Source: CBFHWY01 sp965659675
GTDB taxonomy: Bacteria > Bacteroidota > Bacteroidia > Flavobacteriales_G > Salibacteraceae
Assembly (NCBI GenBank): GCA_965659675.1
Contig: CBFHWY010000001.1
Coordinates: 62,001-126,000 of the forward strand
Direction of reading: 5' to 3'
Length of the DNA stretch: 64,000 nucleotides
Below, one piece after another: positions 59,993 through 64,000 of the stretch (position 1 is its first letter; every line of letters starts with the position of its first letter). Made by a program: the position numbers and the translations under genes. The notes under the pieces were generated by a model. The model was not told where the DNA came from. It worked only from the letters and a program-made list of their open reading frames with translations, and did not search any database.

Positions 59993-62900
59993 ATGATGAA
60001 GAGAAATAATAACATACTAGGAAATACGACTAAATGGATTGCGCTTTTGGCAATATTCATGTTAGGAGGTCTCTTCACAAAAGTCGAAGCATCCCACATG
60101 GCAGGAGGGCAGATCTGTTATGAGAATGTCGGAACAGATAGTTTTAAAGTAAACCTACAGATATTTCGGGCATGTAGAGGAGCAACTTACAATGCAACCT
60201 CGGTGAACGTTACAGCTACAAGTACTTGTGGTGGAAGTACAACGGTTACCTTACAACGTGTAAATGTCAGCCAGGTTCAAGGTGGTCAAGATATTTCTCA
60301 GGTTTGTACTACGGGTAATTCAAATTGCCAAAACAGCAATTCAACACAGGGTTATTTGAAGTATGAATATGAAGGGATATTCGTACTGAGGCCACGTTGT
60401 AATTCTTGGACCATTAGCCATATACCACCTTGTTGTAGAAACTCTACTGTAAATACCAACGGAGGTAGTGTTTATTTTGAAGCAGTTCTGTACACTCAAA
60501 CTGACTCTGCAAATAATTCACCTTGTTTTAGAACCAGTGCAATTCCTTATGTATGTGCAGGATTCCCTGTAAGTTATAACATGGGTGCAACTGACCCTGA
60601 CGGGGATAGTCTTACTTATCAATTTATTTCTGCCAGAAGTAGCGCAACGAATAACATCACATACAGAACAGGTTACAGTGCTTTGGCACCGATTCCTGGG
60701 ATCACACTTGATTCACTTACTGGTCAGATCAACTTTACTCCAAATATCACTGGTGCATTCATTGTTGTGGTTCAGATCCGTGAATATGATGCCAATGGTA
60801 ATCTGAAGGGGATAACCATGCGTGACATTCAGTTCAGGGTAGAAACCTGTGCCAATACACCACCCTACGATACTTTAGGGATACAGAATTATACGGGAGT
60901 TGGTTTTGTTGACACCGCAAATAATTTGATTGAGGTATGTCTGGGAGACACCTTCTCATTTCAGGTAACCATATGGGATTATGTGGGTTATCGGGAGGAT
61001 AGTTTGGATACCTTGTTGATCACCTCAAACGTACAAAACGTCTTACCAAATTCAACCTTTGATATAGACTCATTGAATGGAAATGACTCTGTTCACGTTG
61101 TTACCATAGGTTGGAGAGCTATTAATACTGGCTCCAGAACACAGACTTTCTTTATTGAAACGAGTGATGATGCTTGCCCGATTCCTGGATTCACCACCTC
61201 GAGTTATACGGTTAAAGTAATTCCAGCCACCGAAGCAGGCCCGAACAAGATCATTTGTAAAGGGGTAGATACTGCTCATGTGAATGTGATTGGTGGAACT
61301 TCCGTGACCTGGAGGGTGATCTCAGGGGATTCCATTAATTATGGAACAAACTTCTGGTGCGATACAACAGGTCGTGATACGTGTATGCGAGCGCGATTCT
61401 TTCCGAGTGTGAATACGGTATATGAAGTGAGTAGTAACCTTGGTCAGGGTTGCAAAACAAAGGATACAGTGACTGTATTTGCAGTTTCTGATTACACAAC
61501 AACGACTTCAAGTGATACAACCATTTGTTTCTCCGATTCAACCATAGGAATCAATGTCACCCCTTCATTGGCAGGTGGATACTCTTACCGATGGAGACCT
61601 TCTGGTGATAAACTTGATTTTGATACGGCTCAAAGTCCGAATGTGACACCGATATTTAGTACAAACTACATGGTGACGATCACCTCTGATTCGGGCTGTA
61701 TCAAGAAAGATTCAGTTTATGTTGGCGTTACACCACCATTCCCTGCTGAGATTTCGGCACTTGCGGATGATAGTGTAAGCTGCGCTGGTGTCCAAACCAG
61801 ACTGAATGCAGATCTTGGAAATAACCCGCAGAATTGTGGTGTGTCCAGCTTTGCATGCCCTGGGTCATTGAATTATTATACATCTACAAATCAGACAAAT
61901 ACCAATCAGGCGACCGGTTCTGGACCAGCTGCATGGCCAGCCCCTTATGGTAATGGTTACCGTTCCGCCAAAATGCAATTCCTATACAGAGCATCTGAGT
62001 TAAGTAATATGGGTATCTCAAATGGTATGTTTGAGTCAATTGGTTTTTACATTGTTTCTAATGCAGGGACCAATACCTACAGGAATTTCTCTATCAAAAT
62101 GGGTTGTACGACAGATACAGTATTAGGTCTTTGGAAGACTGGATTATACCAGGTCTTCACCCCAAAGAATGTGACTATTGGAACAGGTTGGACAAGACAT
62201 TACTTCGATCAGAACTTTAATTACGACGGTGTATCTAACGTAGTGGTTGAAATCTGCTTTGATAATTCAGCAAACCCAGCGACTCAAAGTGCAGCAACTG
62301 CATACACTGCAACTGGCTTTAACTCATGCCTCTCGTTTTACACAAATAATGCGGGAGCATGTGCATCTACCAATGTTGCATGGGGCTCTCAAGTAAACCG
62401 TCCAAATACATGGTTTGCTCACTGTGGAGCGCCTGATTCAGCGGCCTATTCTTATCAGTGGTCTCCGTCTAACTTGTTAAACAACGACACCTTACAGACA
62501 CCATTCGCTACTGTTAATTCCAGAACTGAATTCACTGTTACTGTAACGGATACTTTCGGCTTGTGCTACGATACTGCGTCTATTGAGATCAAGATAGCAA
62601 CCGCTGATGCTTATCCTGATACGACAGTGTGTCCTGGTGATACAGTTCAACTAAGAGCTTTTGCAAGCCCTACTTGTCAGGGTTCAATGAACTTTTATTG
62701 GAATAATGGTCAATTCCTCGATAACGATTCGATCTGGAATCCAAAAGCTGTGGTGAATCAAACTACTGACTTTATTGTTACTGCTCAGGATAGCTGTGGT
62801 TGTGATATGAAAGATACGATCACCATAACAGTGAATCCAATGAGTCCTCCAACGGCCTTGCAGGTAGAACCAAATTGTAATTCGTCAGATGGACAATTAA

Positions 62901-64000
62901 CGGTTCAGGTCAATGGTGGGTGGTCTCCATTCACATACAGTATTGACACTGGAAACATCTTCCAGTTTAACCCAACTTATGGCGGACTGCCGCAAGGATA
63001 TTACTCTTATGTTGTCATTGACTCATTGGGTTGTGTCTCTGATACCGTTCACGATACCTTACTCATGCAAGGTGCTCCAGTGATCGACACAGTTGTTGTT
63101 ACGGATGCTAGTTGTTTCGATTTCCTTGATGGTCAGTTACAGGTTGTAGCTAATCTAAGAGGTGGTATTCCACCCATGGAGTACAGCGTGGATAGCGGTC
63201 AAACATGGCAACTACAGAACCCAATAACGGGTCTGGGAGCAAATCATTATTACATCATGGCTCGTTCAGCGAGTGGGTGTGAGTCTCTTCCATACATTGA
63301 TACAATAGATCACCCTACTCCGCTGGTGATGTCAACGCTTCAATTCTCTGACGACACTTGTTATCAGGAAGGAGTAGCATTCATTGAAGTTGGTGCTACG
63401 GGTAGTGTTCCTCCGTACAATTACTCATGGTCTAATGGGGTTAGTACAGCATTAAACAATGGTATCAATGCCGGACAATACGTAGTAACCTTAACGGATG
63501 ACAATTCCTGTGCGGTGATCGATACCTTCGATGTTGATGAGCCATCTCAAATGACGGTAAGTCAGCTCAAGTTTAATCAGGTTTCCTGCTTTGGATACTC
63601 TGATGGTGAGATCGTAGTTTGGGCAAATGGAGGATATGATATCAATGGAGAGACGCCTACTTACCAGTTCAGTATTGATGGTGGACGTAACTTCCAGGGA
63701 GCGAATTTATTTGCGTCTAACGATAGTAGTGTTTTCCCTAACCTGATTGCTGGTAGCTATAATATCATGGTAAAAGATCAATTTGATTGTGCTGCTTATA
63801 GCAACATTGATGTTACTGAGCCACCTGTCATGACGATATCTAGCAATATTGATTCTGCAACTATTTGTGTGTCAAATTGCGTGCAGCTTAGCGCAAATGC
63901 TGGAGGTGGAAACGGTGGAGGCTATGTATACCACTGGACTCCATTGAACACCACAGGACAATTTGTGGATGTTTGCCCAGAAGAAGATCAGATCTATTCA
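59993..64000 (+). CDS. Giant secreted SprB-repeat protein, paralog of the preceding gene (partial)
   Basis: The frame starts at ATG 59993 (or 59996) and is open through the right edge, giving at least 1,336 residues; the 3' end is missing. The N terminus has a leader ('KWIALLAIFMLGGLFTKVEA') and 'SHMAGGQICYENVGTDSF'. 'SWTISHIPPCCRNS' parallels 'TWTISHNVVCCRNT' in the preceding protein. The same beta-sandwich lies at the same distance from the start ('AKMQFLYRASELSNMGISNG', 'NYDGVSNVVVEICFDNS'). From about residue 950 it has SprB-type repeats ('CFGYSDGEIVVWANGGYD'), where its paralog instead has WSGPG repeats. A type B sorting domain is expected beyond the window. Confidence 0.88.
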   Translation, partial: MMKRNNNILGNTTKWIALLAIFMLGGLFTKVEASHMAGGQICYENVGTDSFKVNLQIFRACRGATYNATSVNVTATSTCGGSTTVTLQRVNVSQVQGGQDISQVCTTGNSNCQNSNSTQGYLKYEYEGIFVLRPRCNSWTISHIPPCCRNSTVNTNGGSVYFEAVLYTQTDSANNSPCFRTSAIPYVCAGFPVSYNMGATDPDGDSLTYQFISARSSATNNITYRTGYSALAPIPGITLDSLTGQINFTPNITGAFIVVVQIREYDANGNLKGITMRDIQFRVETCANTPPYDTLGIQNYTGVGFVDTANNLIEVCLGDTFSFQVTIWDYVGYREDSLDTLLITSNVQNVLPNSTFDIDSLNGNDSVHVVTIGWRAINTGSRTQTFFIETSDDACPIPGFTTSSYTVKVIPATEAGPNKIICKGVDTAHVNVIGGTSVTWRVISGDSINYGTNFWCDTTGRDTCMRARFFPSVNTVYEVSSNLGQGCKTKDTVTVFAVSDYTTTTSSDTTICFSDSTIGINVTPSLAGGYSYRWRPSGDKLDFDTAQSPNVTPIFSTNYMVTITSDSGCIKKDSVYVGVTPPFPAEISALADDSVSCAGVQTRLNADLGNNPQNCGVSSFACPGSLNYYTSTNQTNTNQATGSGPAAWPAPYGNGYRSAKMQFLYRASELSNMGISNGMFESIGFYIVSNAGTNTYRNFSIKMGCTTDTVLGLWKTGLYQVFTPKNVTIGTGWTRHYFDQNFNYDGVSNVVVEICFDNSANPATQSAATAYTATGFNSCLSFYTNNAGACASTNVAWGSQVNRPNTWFAHCGAPDSAAYSYQWSPSNLLNNDTLQTPFATVNSRTEFTVTVTDTFGLCYDTASIEIKIATADAYPDTTVCPGDTVQLRAFASPTCQGSMNFYWNNGQFLDNDSIWNPKAVVNQTTDFIVTAQDSCGCDMKDTITITVNPMSPPTALQVEPNCNSSDGQLTVQVNGGWSPFTYSIDTGNIFQFNPTYGGLPQGYYSYVVIDSLGCVSDTVHDTLLMQGAPVIDTVVVTDASCFDFLDGQLQVVANLRGGIPPMEYSVDSGQTWQLQNPITGLGANHYYIMARSASGCESLPYIDTIDHPTPLVMSTLQFSDDTCYQEGVAFIEVGATGSVPPYNYSWSNGVSTALNNGINAGQYVVTLTDDNSCAVIDTFDVDEPSQMTVSQLKFNQVSCFGYSDGEIVVWANGGYDINGETPTYQFSIDGGRNFQGANLFASNDSSVFPNLIAGSYNIMVKDQFDCAAYSNIDVTEPPVMTISSNIDSATICVSNCVQLSANAGGGNGGGYVYHWTPLNTTGQFVDVCPEEDQIYS

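Noticed and set aside
1..64000. tRNA, rRNA, riboswitch, insertion sequence or prophage
   Set aside because: I found no cloverleaf-like sequence, rRNA segment, transposase, integrase, terminal repeats or phage gene by reading; subtle RNAs could be missed without a covariance search.

Overview
This window is chromosomal DNA from a free-living, probably marine, Bacteroidota (Flavobacteriales/Cytophagales-like; I cannot name a genus). The evidence is the many secreted proteins with type IX secretion (T9SS) C-terminal domains of type A and type B, SprB repeats, the short ~286-residue primary sigma factor typical of the phylum, the long IspG form, the three-gene menaquinone-type succinate dehydrogenase, the near absence of Shine-Dalgarno sequences, and TAnnTTTG-like -7 boxes upstream of many genes. 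No rRNA, tRNA, CRISPR array, transposase, prophage or integron was found.

Layout. 1-3.1 kb: the end of a universal stress protein gene, then a minus-strand set of two haem c lipoproteins and a DUF5777 barrel, and a separate small outer-membrane barrel. 3.2-6.6 kb: a secreted FG-GAP protein and a PolB-like 3'-5' exonuclease. 6.5-9.8 kb: a four-gene minus-strand carotenoid operon (desaturase, CruF-type hydratase, CrtZ hydroxylase, CrtYcd cyclase) with no phytoene synthase. 9.9-12.2 kb: MarC, a LytTR response regulator and a DUF3078 protein. 12.3-17.8 kb: one very large T9SS cargo gene broken by two single-base frameshifts. 17.8-22.5 kb: OmpA lipoprotein, perfect terminator, recJ, lysS. 22.6-29.6 kb: Omp85-like barrel, FG-GAP protein, a choice-of-anchor I/J T9SS protein, two small coupled ORFs and a YCF48-like lipoprotein.

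29.7-37.5 kb: housekeeping and cell-envelope genes (gpsA, isochorismatase-like hydrolase, SDR protein, ispG, DMT transporter, DUF502, YjbR, a DUF1571 protein carrying LysM, kdsB). 37.5-47.4 kb: an HU/SPOR transmembrane protein, the primary sigma factor, a metallophosphoesterase, hflX, a SprB-repeat T9SS protein, rbfA, a LolC/E-like permease, an alpha/beta hydrolase and aminopeptidase P. 47.7-51.2 kb: sdhC-sdhA-sdhB. 51.2-55.1 kb: an aminotransferase/omega-amidase pair, an Ig-like lipoprotein and a free Met-R-sulfoxide reductase. 55.3-64 kb: two tandem giant paralogous secreted proteins; the second runs off the window.

How the genes fit together: ispG supplies isoprenoid precursor for the carotenoid operon; sdhCAB feeds the quinone pool; the T9SS cargo, barrels and lipoproteins form a surface and adhesion repertoire; recJ, hflX, rbfA, lysS and rpoD are core information processing. 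The most unusual points are the frameshifted giant gene, the tandem giant paralogs, the haem lipoprotein/DUF5777 set with a CX4CH site, the monocyclic-carotenoid gene set, the LysM-in-DUF1571 fusion, and a recurring promoter geometry that implies leaderless mRNAs.
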